Below, piece after piece: positions 1 through 11,900 of a stretch of DNA of 64,000 nucleotides. Source of the DNA: Bombus terrestris (taxonomy: Eukaryota; Arthropoda; Insecta; Hymenoptera; Apidae). The notes beneath the pieces were generated by a model. The model saw only the letters and a list, made by a program, of their open reading frames with translations, ran no database searches and was not told where the DNA came from. The stretch covers positions 930,001 through 994,000 of the forward strand of contig NC_063276.1 in the NCBI RefSeq assembly GCF_910591885.1. The letters run 5' to 3'. A program made the position numbers and the translations under genes. Position 1 is the stretch's first letter, and each line of letters opens with the position of its first letter.

Positions 1-775
1 CATTTGGTATTATAATTTCTAGCTTGTAATATGCTGGTACACTGGCAGATTTTACCGATGAGTTATAAATAGATTTATGAATTCATAGTATACTATATAT
101 AGATACGTACTATATCGAACATATGTAATTACATCCTTTTTTTCTTAGAGAAATGGGGTATTTCAGCGAGATAGTAACTTAATTCGCTTTTACCAAAAGT
201 AAACCAAACGCAGACGCTATTTATCCGCGACGATCCATATAGCGAAGAAAATTGTTGCACAAAGACAGCATCTACTCGCTCCATGATAGACACCAAATTC
301 TAACGATATCCATTCATCGCAATACGCGTGACAAAGAAAAGCGTGCAGAGATAATAGACGCTTTCAAACTTTTCCCACTCTTATAAATGATAAACCATCG
401 GAGTGCATCTGCACCGAATCCACGATGTACCCTACGAAAAAGCCACTATCCAATCACGATCGTCGCCACAAAAAATGTGTCATCCATACATATAATACTC
501 ATTACGTAACTTTGTGTGTAATACTTTACGATTCCTGTCACCGTCATAAACAACAAACCATCCAAGTACACCTGCACTGGAACCGATCGAGCGAAATGCA
601 TTATTCGCGATGCACATCTCAAAAACTCCATTATCCAAAATCGTGCAATACTGATTTCGTAGCTTCGTACGTATACCACTCGCTCGAGAAACGAACCAAC
701 TTCGATCGGTACTCACCGTCGCAATCCACTAAACAAAGAGAACTAAACTAGCAGCTACACAAAGGTATTACTCAC

Positions 776-1130
776 GCGCTCAAACGCTCCAGCTCATGAC
801 CACGTTGATCGAACGAGGGATCGATGCGTAGGTGATCGATGGATCAGCAGAGACAGAGCGGAGACGCGGCTATAACAGCTGGTCTGCACGGCCAGTCTCG
901 CCGCGAACAATTGGCGCGAACACTCTTAAACGCTCTCTCTGAAATATACTCTGAGAGGCAGCGTGGTCGACGTTGTTCGAGGAGGGGAAACGGAAACGAT
1001 CCTCCACGGCTATTCTCATGGCTCACCGTCTCGCTCCTGTCGTCACGGCCGGCACGGCGTTTCGCGCTCCGTTTCTTTCTTTCTTTCGTGTATTTCGACC
1101 GTGTTGGGGAATTCATGCACTCGTTTTACA
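776..1130 (-). promoter_or_regulatory. Possible 5' exon/promoter of a minus-strand gene leaving the window
   Basis: This CpG-rich stretch stands out from its AT-rich surroundings. On the minus strand, two good splice-donor matches (GTGAGT) lie just beyond it, at 775-770 and 716-711. That is what a 5' untranslated exon of a gene transcribed leftward would look like. No conserved protein is encoded in any frame. The idea rests only on composition and donor motifs; a regulatory CpG patch is an equally good reading. Confidence 0.22.
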
Positions 1131-4100
1131 GTGTTCTGCTTATCTGGCCGGCGTAAAAGCGCGTGGCGAACGTTTCCAGGGGTTTCGAGGGTCGTTTCGA
1201 GGCTGCTTGGCTATGCGACCGTGTCTTGAGCTTTCGAGGGGAGACGTCGTGCGACGCAGGGGTGGGTATGGTTTTAGGTGGAGGTATATAGAAACGTGTT
1301 AGAGAGGCTGATGGAAATGTTGGGCCGTTGGATGGATTTGATGAAGCGTGAAAGCAAGCTAAGAGCGAATTGAGATGTGCCAAATTGTGCGAGATGAAAG
1401 ATTGGGTAACCGGCGTCTTTCGCTGATTTCGATGCAACTTGATTTTACGCAAGTTCGTTTATCCCAATGAAATATTGGTAAGCTGCTGTTATACGAATTG
1501 CAGTTGCATAGATTGTTTGCCCCCTACAAGTTCGAATAAATGGAATCCTACTGTAATTGCTTCGTTTATATTTATGAATAATGAGGAAAAACGAATGACC
1601 GGATGCGCGCAACTTTTAAAAAAATAAGAAACTTCCAGAAAAGAGAAAAGATCGAGAAAAGCTTTGATATAAAAAATACTGACAATCGTGTTTTAACACG
1701 TGTCGTCGGAAAAAGAGAGATTTATGGAGATTACACCGAAGGTGGCAGTAAGACGAAGGATTTGTTTCTTTCTGTTCGTAATACCTACGTCTCTTTTTAA
1801 CGTTATTTTCTAATACATTCATCATTCTTTAATACGATCTCGAAGCGCGGTGTTTGAGATTAACATGTCAAGAATCGAACAGTTGGAAACGAAAGGTTTT
1901 GTAACAATTGTTCATTTTCGTTTGCGCCAAAAATTCCTAGTACTTTGTTTTTAATAGAACGATGAAGAAATTATGCGAAGTTTTAATGTCAAAAGTCAGT
2001 AGAACGTCGTTCAACCGACGAAACGAGGTGAATCAAAATCTAAAATGACCTGCTCAGCTGTTTCTGGTTCTCCTTGACTTCGATATATCGCTATGTGCTA
2101 CCTTGTTTAACTATCATTTTTATTCTTGCGTATACTTTGCTAGCTCGAAGAGGATAAACCGCACTATGGACCCTACGCGACTATTCAACGTTTAATTTTT
2201 CTAAAGGAACGTGATAAAAACTTGAAGTTCTTGAAGTAAGATCGTAAAATATAGTTTTATTATTCCAAGATTATTTTCAAACGAATACGAGGTTCTAACA
2301 ATTAGATCGAATCAGTTTCTTCGTCTTTCTGACGCTCGAAGAAAGATCTATTGAAAATAATCAGCATCCATAGAGAAATATCTGTCAAGGCAATTCTGTC
2401 ACGAAAGTATTCAGAAATTATTCGTGTCTTTCATCTTCTTCTGTCGTGTTTCCTACGTTTGAGTCGAAGAGATCGAGTAAAAGTAATCAAATCCAATAAT
2501 AGAAGTCTGTTTAAAAATTTTGTTAATCTTCGTAGAGTGGAAGTTAATCGGGATCGCTAGCATTTTTGTTACAAAAACAACCAAAATTTACTGATTTTCT
2601 GTCTTCTGCTGATTTTAAATCAGCAAGATCGACCGTAGATTACCAAGCCCGATAGTAAAACGCTACTTAAGAATTCTAAACAGTTCCCAAACAGGAAGTT
2701 TACCGAGGTCACTAACACTTCTACTACAGTCTAAGAATCGATTATTTGCTTTTGCATTCTTCGATCGAAAAAGGATCGACCGAGAAAACTAGTTTCAGCA
2801 GTAAAGCAAAACTTATAAATTTAGAGTTTCAGAACTCTTGGAAGCTTGGATTGATAGTTCCCTGAAAAAAATTATTAAAACACCGAAAATTCGTATGCTT
2901 TCTTCCATCTTCTCTAACTAAAAGTTCTAAAACATTTTTAAATATACATATTGGAAGCTTACCGAGATCATCAGCACTTTCGCTACAGAAGCATATACGA
3001 TTCAATTATTTTCCTTCATCCTCTCGAGTTTGGATTAAAAAGACCGGTTCTCATAACTCGGTCACTTCCTTCACCGATCGGTACAAATTTTTATCATCTC
3101 TCAACGATGTCAGTTCTCAGAATTCGTATTATCGTCGTGTCATTCTGTCTTTCACTCCGACAAAAAATTTTGATTTTTTCAACGATATTCATTTCGAGTC
3201 ATTTGACAAAAATTCTCAGGCAATTTCGAAGAAACGCGTTATTAGTTCGATAACCTTGAAATTGTCCAGTTTCTAGGTCACCTGTCATTAACATAACACG
3301 ATTACATCTGAACAACTCGATTACCGTACGCCATTTTATCTCGAATCTATCATAAGCACGAAACGTAAGAAATTTCTCATAACTTTTCACTGCTTTTTAG
3401 TATACTACTTTTGTTTTACTGATTTCGACGAGTGATTGAAACGTGTATAGTTGGTGTGTTAGGACAGACTGTTACTTTCATCGATCGACAGTACAGCTAG
3501 TTGAGTGCTGGCTTGGAGAAAGTAACGGAATAGCATCGCGTGTTGCGCAATGATTCGTATTACATTGGCTGAAATAATTCCAACGTAATCGGACTGGCTC
3601 CAGCTACTATGCGAGTTATTCGCTGGTAACCTTGGAATTGTTGGCATTGATAGAGTCGCTGGTAGCGCGGATAAATCGACGCTGGAGGAGATTTGTTCGA
3701 ATGAAATTTGGATGATTTTGATTTAGCCAAATGGAATCAGCTTGACGATGTTTGTGGCACTTTCCATGATGGGAAGTATTGAACTGTATTACGATAAAGA
3801 GGGATACGCTAAATGTATAAAACCGTTCGCACATTTACTCTGTACATACACACAAGGCTCCTATATGAGTAAATTATGCGCGTTATGCGAAACATTGTGA
3901 AATTTCATTAACACTTTTGTAATTGTATTAACAAAGTTTGAAACAAGTTAAAAAATGGCTAGACTGACTGAATTATTGAAGATATAAAATTCCCGAAATA
4001 ACCTCCTAGTTGTAATATTTAAAGAGTGAAATAAATCTCTAAATGAGAGTTATATTTCGAGAAGAAAGATGCCCAAGGTAAATTTTTCTACACCGATCCA

Positions 4101-5040
4101 TGCGTTTGTTTAGTTTCCATAAGAAGTTACCTTATTAAAGACTTGGGTCTGAGAACGATCTACCAAAAAGATATTTCATCTTGCAAAACCTGTAACACGA
4201 GAAAGGATAGAAATATCATAAACATTCGAATACGTTAACAATTTCTCGTGAGAACGTTTGGTGCGTTTGTTCGTTCGTAAAATTCGTGGAATATTAATAG
4301 TAGTTTGAAAAATCTATTTCCGCGCAACAATCATATATAGACATAACAAACGACAATTTGAAACATTCTCCGTCGTAAAATTGCAAGTCTCGTGCATTCC
4401 AGCGGCCTACCTATACACGGTAATTAATGGAAATTGATGACAGCTGGGATCTTATTACGCTCGAGACAGGGCGAAAATAATGAACAGAAGTAGGATTATC
4501 ATTTAATAAGCATTTATTTCAATTTGTGAAACTAGAGATTTCACAATAAACAAGGAACAAAACGGTAGTATCTATACTAAATTCTCTTTCTTCGTTCATT
4601 TATTCGTACATCCCTTCTTTCCCTGTTTACACATAAATCCATTGATTTTCGTATCAACTCATACATCCATTTACTTTTTCGTCTACCAAAAAATTCACCC
4701 CCAATTCGTGTTTATCCTTTCTCATACCACTAACCAAACAACGCCACCGATTTGCGTAACTTTATCGATACAGGGCATTGCGTCGGAACAATTTGTATCT
4801 GATTGTAAATTACGATATTCCGTTCAATTACAATTTACAATTTTTTGCGTCTATTCTTTCATTCGTTCACCAACGCATCCGTTCGTTTTTCTATCCGTCC
4901 ATCGATCCCATCGTCGAAAAGAGAATAGAAGGGGATAAACGTAAAAGATCGATTCGAACGCAAAACGATCGTATTGTTAATTTAGCGTTCGATGCTTATA
5001 CTCCCACTTAAAGGGTCATTCACTTTATCACGATGATGAA
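1131..5040. other. Non-coding AT-rich stretch with a diverged duplication
   Basis: No open frame here has signs of real coding: all are short, compositionally random and lack coherent splice sites. The only structure seen is a diverged tandem duplication at about 2665-3230, listed separately. The rest looks like ordinary intergenic sequence upstream of nudel. Confidence 0.5.
2665..3230. repeat. Diverged tandem duplication, period about 259 bp
   Basis: The segment starting GGAAGTTTACCGAGGTC at 2694 is matched by GGAAGCTTACCGAGATC at 2953. Recognisable flanks lie on both sides: a TTCTAAA-type stretch before, and ACTT..CTAC followed by CGATT after. Similarity is patchy and was judged by eye, so the outer limits are approximate. 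A weaker third copy may precede it. Confidence 0.4.
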
Positions 5041-5276
5041 ATCTCGTTAGTCCGATTTTTAGCCAAGCCGTATTGCTGACACGTTCGATTCAAACCATCG
5101 TTGGTTCGTCGGATCGAGCATCGTGTTATTTCACGTGCGTCGGTTGCATCGAGTGCACGGATCATTGACAAGAAGCAAGTTTTCCGGAAAAGTTTTCGAG
5201 GTTGTTTCAACAAGAATACCTACGGCGACCCGTCGAATAGAAACGGCGAAGAGAACCGCTCTAAGACCTTGCGAAT
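5041..5276 (+). other. ndl: Possible 5' untranslated exon of nudel
   Basis: A strong splice donor (AAT|GTGAGTAT) begins at 5277. The first coding exon of nudel is preceded by a good acceptor (pyrimidine tract then TTAG at 5841-5842), so an upstream non-coding exon is likely. This CpG-rich stretch is the nearest candidate and would leave an intron of about 566 bp. The transcription start is not identifiable by eye. Confidence 0.3.
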
Positions 5277-5863
5277 GTGAGTATCGTCTATTTCGTATAC
5301 TTTCAAAAAACCACCGTACCGGAAACCGGAATCGCGAACGATGCAAAACATCGAGCGTTTCGCGATGGAAACTTGATACTCGATATTTCAGATCGATGGA
5401 AAAGATCGGTAGTACTTCGTAACGCGAACGTTGAATTATGAAATATCATCGAGAGATACGATTCTGTCGGTATAAAACGTTTCTATAATTTTATGAAAGA
5501 ATTTGTATCTTTTTTTTTTAACGCGATAATCATTCGCATCGAAGATATCGCTATGGATAAACGTAATACGCACTCTACAATAAATAATTGCTCCGAATAA
5601 TGAAAAATGTTGAAATATTTTTAATTGAATATTTCCAATTGTTAGATCTAGATCGACGAGGTATTAAATCAACTATATATCTTACGATATTAACATTTTA
5701 AAGCTACTTTCCTACTAAAAAGCTACTATTTAATAAACCTGGTACGGAATCGCCGATTTGTAAATAAGAAAATTACCAAAATTATATAACATAGTTGCAT
5801 AGGAAATTCTTCGACGTGACCTTTTGCTCTCTTCTCACTTAGGTTTGTACGAGTCTCTTCGCC

Positions 5864-5957
5864 ATGAATACAGAGTACAAGATCTCTCTTACGAAGCTGG
5901 AAAATGTACCAATAACGAACAACCAGTGTTGCATTAACTTAACAACTTCAAAAAGCG
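5864..5957 (+). CDS. ndl: nudel coding exon 1: cytoplasmic N-terminus
   Basis: Residues 1-32 (MNTEYKISLTKLENVP...), ending in phase 1 before a GTACGC donor. The acceptor TTAG at 5841-5842 lies 21 nt before the ATG, so the exon itself probably starts at 5843 with a short untranslated part. The segment is hydrophilic and would face the cytosol if the next exon is a signal anchor. Confidence 0.75.
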
Positions 5958-8900
5958 GTACGCTGATACCTTGATATTTTCCAACTGTCTTGTTTGTCTA
6001 TTTATTTTCAATCCGATACATACACACGCGTATATGAGACGCTTATCCGATATAGATCTCGATCGTCACATCGCTACATCACGTATGTTACGTTTCAATT
6101 TCAGCAAGTGCGACGGAACATAGTGGAAGCTCGAGCAAATATACGCATTTGAAATTTATGAGACGACATAGACTAGTGTATCTGGTGCAAAGTCTAATCC
6201 TCGTATCGATCCTGTCTTTTGCTGGATTCCTGATATATTTGGCTGTTGTTTCAGGTGTGTAAATCTTTGTTCTATTCATTCACGGCTGGAATTCTACGTA
6301 ACAGGAATTGGGGACGCTTTTAATATCAGAACTAACTAATATCAGAACATAATAAATTTTTCGTTGATAGTTTATAGACTTACTACACGTTTTTAGGAAT
6401 TCTTTTTAACGATCTGGTTCGTGTAAGAGTATGGAGTAAGGAATGCGATTTAAAGAAAAACTTCGATATCAGATTGAATCATTTATCGCGTTATTAATTT
6501 GTTACGAAGCGCACGATTCGTCATTTACAATGAACTACTAGTCGAGAGCACTATGCATTTTTATTACGAATAGCTTCGCGATGCTGTGACTTTTCAAAAA
6601 GTCAAAGTGTTTGTTTGACTTGATTAAAACTCTCGAAATCGTTCCCATCTGTCTGATTAACGATATTAAAAATCATTCTCGAATAATAAACTGTTGAGAA
6701 ACGTCAGTATCGATTTTTCAGAAGAAAATCCTGGGTTATCGATAACTTATAGCAATCGAACGTATTATGAGGTTTCATATTTAGAAACGTGAATATCGAT
6801 TTTGCGAAAGAGAAATCCTTGCGTCGGTAATAACTTCGCGCGTTCGCACTTTCATTCTGGTTAGCTTTCTAATATTCTACCATTCGAGAACCTAAAAAAG
6901 TATTCGCTTAAATCAAAATTCGATGCAGGACCAGTGAAAAATCGAAATTGTCAATTACAAGCCAATTATAAAATTCGAAGAAACAAATTTTCTGTATTAT
7001 ATCTACGATAAATAAATAAATACGACGATATTTTAATTCGCAACAGGCTACATCTACACAGCGCACAAAATACAAAAAACTAACGAACAAGTAGATCTCA
7101 TAAGAAACGACTACCCTGCACAACAGGAAACGACGAATCCAGCTCTAAAAAGTCTGTATCGATACTTGTACGAGGATCGGTTCGATCCACAAAATCAGTT
7201 GCACTCGATAGCACCGATGCGTGAATCTCGTCGGAAACGCGAAGATCCCGATGCGAGTGCCTGTAAACAGAACATGGAACACTGCAAGGAAGTGATCGAT
7301 TCGATGTGGAGCATCGTGAGCATCGTGAACAGCAGCGTGCCACATTTGCAGGCATTCTTCAAGAACTTTTCTACGGAGACGAATCCTATCAAATCGAAAT
7401 TCGTCGAGCTGGTCGAGTGTCTGCAGTGCAAGAACGACGCGACTACGTTTATCGAAGATTCTGATCCGAATACTCGTATAAGTAACGCAGGAACGATGCA
7501 AAAATACTCTGATCATAATCAGATTAAGAACAACGTTGATATCGTAACTAATTTGTTAAACGACGAGAAATACGACGACAGCAGGCAGAATTTGAATACC
7601 GATTTCGTGGATGCGGATACATTGAAAACGACCGAGGTCGAAGGGAACGTACGGAAATCGACTACGGCAAGTTTTAAGGATAGTTTCGGAGGTAATGGGA
7701 AAGGGGATTCGAATCGAACGACGAAAGAATTGGAAACGACTGAAAGAATGTGAGTATCGTTCGACCGTGTAGTTACTGGACTGCGGATATTTATGCAAAT
7801 TCATGTTTTTACGAATATCGATGCAAATATTTTTACGAATTTTACGCTTAAGCAGATGAAATTTAGGTTGAAAATTGTTTTACCTATTGTATGTTATACA
7901 GAGAGTTGTACCTTGAATATTTTACGTATTAATTAAAGTTTCTATAAACGAATAAATCTCTATTTCCATAATAAACGAATAAATTTATCTTTCCATATAT
8001 TCGTAAAAATATTTCTTTTCAAATGTTGATAATTTCGCTGATATTTCTTAGTAAATGGTAATTTTAACATTAACTCGTCCACGACTAGAACGATGGAATA
8101 TAAAGCGACGAACGCGTTCACGGAAGTGGATACGATTAATGCAACGATCAATATGTCGACTACATCGAAGGCGGAAGAAACAACGGTCAGAATCAAGGAT
8201 CAAATGATCGGAAACGATGATACTAAGCGGACCACGGACGTGACACCCAAACTAGACGATGGCGACGTGACGAAAATTACGATCAGCCCGCTGCATCCTT
8301 CGGTGCATCCTCCGAACCAAGGTCACGAACAGAAGGTAGCGGAAAGGGAAGGTGAAAACGGTAAATGTATAATTTATCGCTTCATTCTATGTTCGAATGA
8401 CGAAAATGTCCCGTCAAATTTGGTTGTACCAAATTGATGCGTATGAATAGCTTTATCTCTTTTCTTTCTATTTCTTTTACCGATCCAAATACTCGTTCGA
8501 TAGAAGTTTATTATTTTCAGGCTTTCAAGTTTATTATTTCGATACGATAATACGATTTATTTATCGTATGTTTATTCACGACAGATGATACAAATAACGA
8601 AACGATATTCTTGAAAATATAACGCTAACGACGAACGAATTTATTAGAAAACCTAACGATAACGTAAGAATCTTCGAATTAGAAGTGTCTGATGAAAGTT
8701 TTCAATTTCAGCAGCCAAAAATTCCAGCAAACCGATCTTCCGCGATAAGTATGGAAGAATCGTCACCAAAGGAACCAAAGAAATACCTTCGGGAATGATT
8801 CCCACGGCAGAAACGATAAAATCGAGTCAACAGCTAGTACTGACACCAACGATCTCCTGGGTGCCTCATCGAGTCTGTTTCTACAGTCCAAGCGCGAATA

Positions 8901-11900
8901 ATAATCCAACGAAACAATCGGGTCCAGGTCAAACCATGTATCCAGCATCCTCTCCAGGAGTTTCGTACGCGTATTCGATGCAACCCGAACGACAAGGTTT
9001 CCAGAATCTCGATCAAACGCAAGGTTACGTGCAAGTGCAAACTTCTGCACAAATATCACCATTGCAATCTGGCCCTAGTAATTTTGAGTCATTCAGCGGC
9101 CAAAGAGTCGGTCCATCGGGCCCTGCGGTTCTGCATTTTCCACCTATCCCTGGACATCAAAGCGCCCCCGCCAATTCTAATAGCAAAACACCTTATTATT
9201 GCACGTATATTCCTGCACCAACGTTCCAGTTTCCGGCTATTCCCGGAGTCTCCGAGTATCAGAGATCTTCCGTCGCGTATGACAAGGAAGAGGCGGAGGA
9301 CGCTTTTGCTAACGAGAAGAGGGACGATGAGGAATTTCTACATAGTAAGTGCGTGTTTCGAAGATGTAGCAGAACTCTATTTGTTAGAACCAGAGTTCAA
9401 TTCGAGTAATTTGAGAATGAAAGGGTTATGCGTTTGCTATGAGATGGATTGGAAAGATGGAACGATGGACAAATAAGGTTAAATACGATAAATACAATTC
9501 TTGAATATGATACAATTGATAAATGAAGGCGGTAAATAACGAATTTCCAATAAATAGAGTTCTACCGCGTGGCTTTAATGATTTCTTGTTTGACTATTGT
9601 TTTCGATATTTTATGTGGTAGGTTATCCCGACGAGTGTCCTCTCAATACGATTCGATGCAGTGATGGCAGGCGATGTATATTGAGAGTGCAGTGGTGCGA
9701 CAGTGTGGTGGATTGTTACGATGCTAGCGACGAGAGGATGTGTTCTTGCAGAGATCGAATATCGCTCGAGCGACTTTGCGATGGGTATTTCGATTGTCCG
9801 CACGGGGAAGACGAGTTGGGATGTTTCGGTGAGAATAAATTTTTAATACGAAAAGTTGAAAATTTGCCAGCCTGAAAATTCTGAGATTCTGGAAACTCTG
9901 TAAGCATAAAACTGAAAACTTTTCGCTGTCTAGAACCGTAGAACTTAGGTACTTTAGAATTTTGGAACTTTGAAGGTCAAGAATCTAGTACTCTAGATTT
10001 TTTATTTGAAACTTTAGAACTTAAGAATGCGGATCTTTAGAATTTGAGAGCTCTAAAATTCAGAGTTTTAACTTTAAAACTCCCGAAACTCGAGTGCTCT
10101 GATGCTCTGGTGCTCTGGAATTTTATTACTCTAGTTCTACTTCTATTTCGGTGCTCTAGAATCTTAGGGTTCCAGAATTTCAAGACTATTTATCATTTTC
10201 TCACCATTCCACAATTTGAAAATCCTCATATTAATTCGACGCTAATTTCGATATGCTATACCTCTTATGCGTGTACAGCAGAACTCTGTTTCATCGATGG
10301 AGTAACATATACATCTAAGTTCTTCTCAATTATTCGATATAAAATATAAAATATCTCTTATAGCGCGTGATCGATATAAGCACTGACGAGAGGTGTCAAT
10401 ATGTAAATATCAAACGCGAGATATTGAAATTTCACATAAAATCAGTTTACATCTTAGTCTCGATAGGAACGTGAATATTTTGCACGAGATGGCACCAGCT
10501 ACTACGATTTTATTTTCCGATTGGAACTATTTTATCCGTGGAAGGAAGATCCTGTTTTATTAACTCGTAACGTAAAATTCTTATGTTCTGCTATCTCAAG
10601 CACATGTACATGTTACGCTTTTCAGGTTGTCCAAAAACTTCATTTAGCTGCAACGATTGGCAAAGACCATATACTACCGATACTTGTGTACCGCTTTTCC
10701 AACGATGCGACGGAAGACAGCAATGTGCTAACGGGAAAGACGAAGTGGACTGCAATATTCTCACTCCCTCGTACATCGAAGGAAAAAATGTAAATCACGA
10801 ACGCAATATCCCCTATCATTCACAAACATTATCAATCACGCGTTATCTTATGCATTAGATATCGTGTTTTGTTCGTACATACACTAGGTACGCTTCATAA
10901 TACGTTGTTAAACATACACGCATATTCTTTAGTTATTCACGATCGGCTACACCGAAGGATATCTCCACAAGAACTACAAGGGCCAATGGTACCCCGTGTG
11001 CCCACCGATCGACGGATGGGCCAAGGATGCCTGCATCTCTGAAATTGGCTTGCAAATCAAGTAGGATAAAACTTAAGAACTCGAAAATTTGGAGATTCTG
11101 GATTTATAATATTCTAGAGGTCTAACATTTTGAAACAGTAAAATTCTAGAACCACAGTACTCTAGAACTGTGAAACTCGAAAACTCTGGGCCTTCGGATC
11201 TCTAGAACTTTAGAAATCCAAAACTAAACGATTCAGAAACTTTAGAACTCTAAAGATCTAAAAGTAAATATTCTAGAGCTGTAAAACTAGAAACCCAGCT
11301 TGGAGAAGTTTAAAACTTTGAAATTCCAAAACTCCAGAAATCTGATCGTAGAACTGTAAAACTTTAGAACGTCAGAACTTCGTAGAACTCTGGAACTCTG
11401 GAACTCGTAGGGCTCTGGAGTGGAGTAGAATTCCATTTATCTGGACGTTTTAATTAGTACGAACACCAGCCATTTGAGCTATTCATTGCTGAAGGAATCT
11501 GAGCTTAACTGCGATTCGTTTTAATTTTCAAACGATATTTTTACTGGGTAGATGGTTACTCGTCTTAAGACATATTGCGTTACTAATAATCTTGACTCTT
11601 TTTTCAAATTTTATTACAGCAAAGCTCCCGAAATAAAAGTACATTCCGTGCCAGGTAACGCGTACCAGGGCCCCTATCTAACACGAGTAAACAACCAAAC
11701 GAAATTAATTCCCTCGTGCATGAACACTGCGATTTTCGTACGTTGTCCACGATTCTCGTGCGGAACTACCGTGTTTTCTCACGAGGATTTTCTACGACCG
11801 CACATACTGGAAAAAGAGGACCGAGCTCCTTTACAGATGTACGATGCAATTATATTTCCACCTGACGATGATGCTTATATCGAATACAAGGATTTAAGAC

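Noticed and set aside
7186..7200. GGTTCGATCC resembling a tRNA B box
   Set aside because: It lies in nudel exon 3 coding sequence (RFDPQ), lacks one base of the consensus spacing, and no cloverleaf can be drawn around it.
7145..7516. 123-codon frame on the minus strand
   Set aside because: It is the reverse shadow of nudel exon 3, which is supported by phase-consistent splicing.
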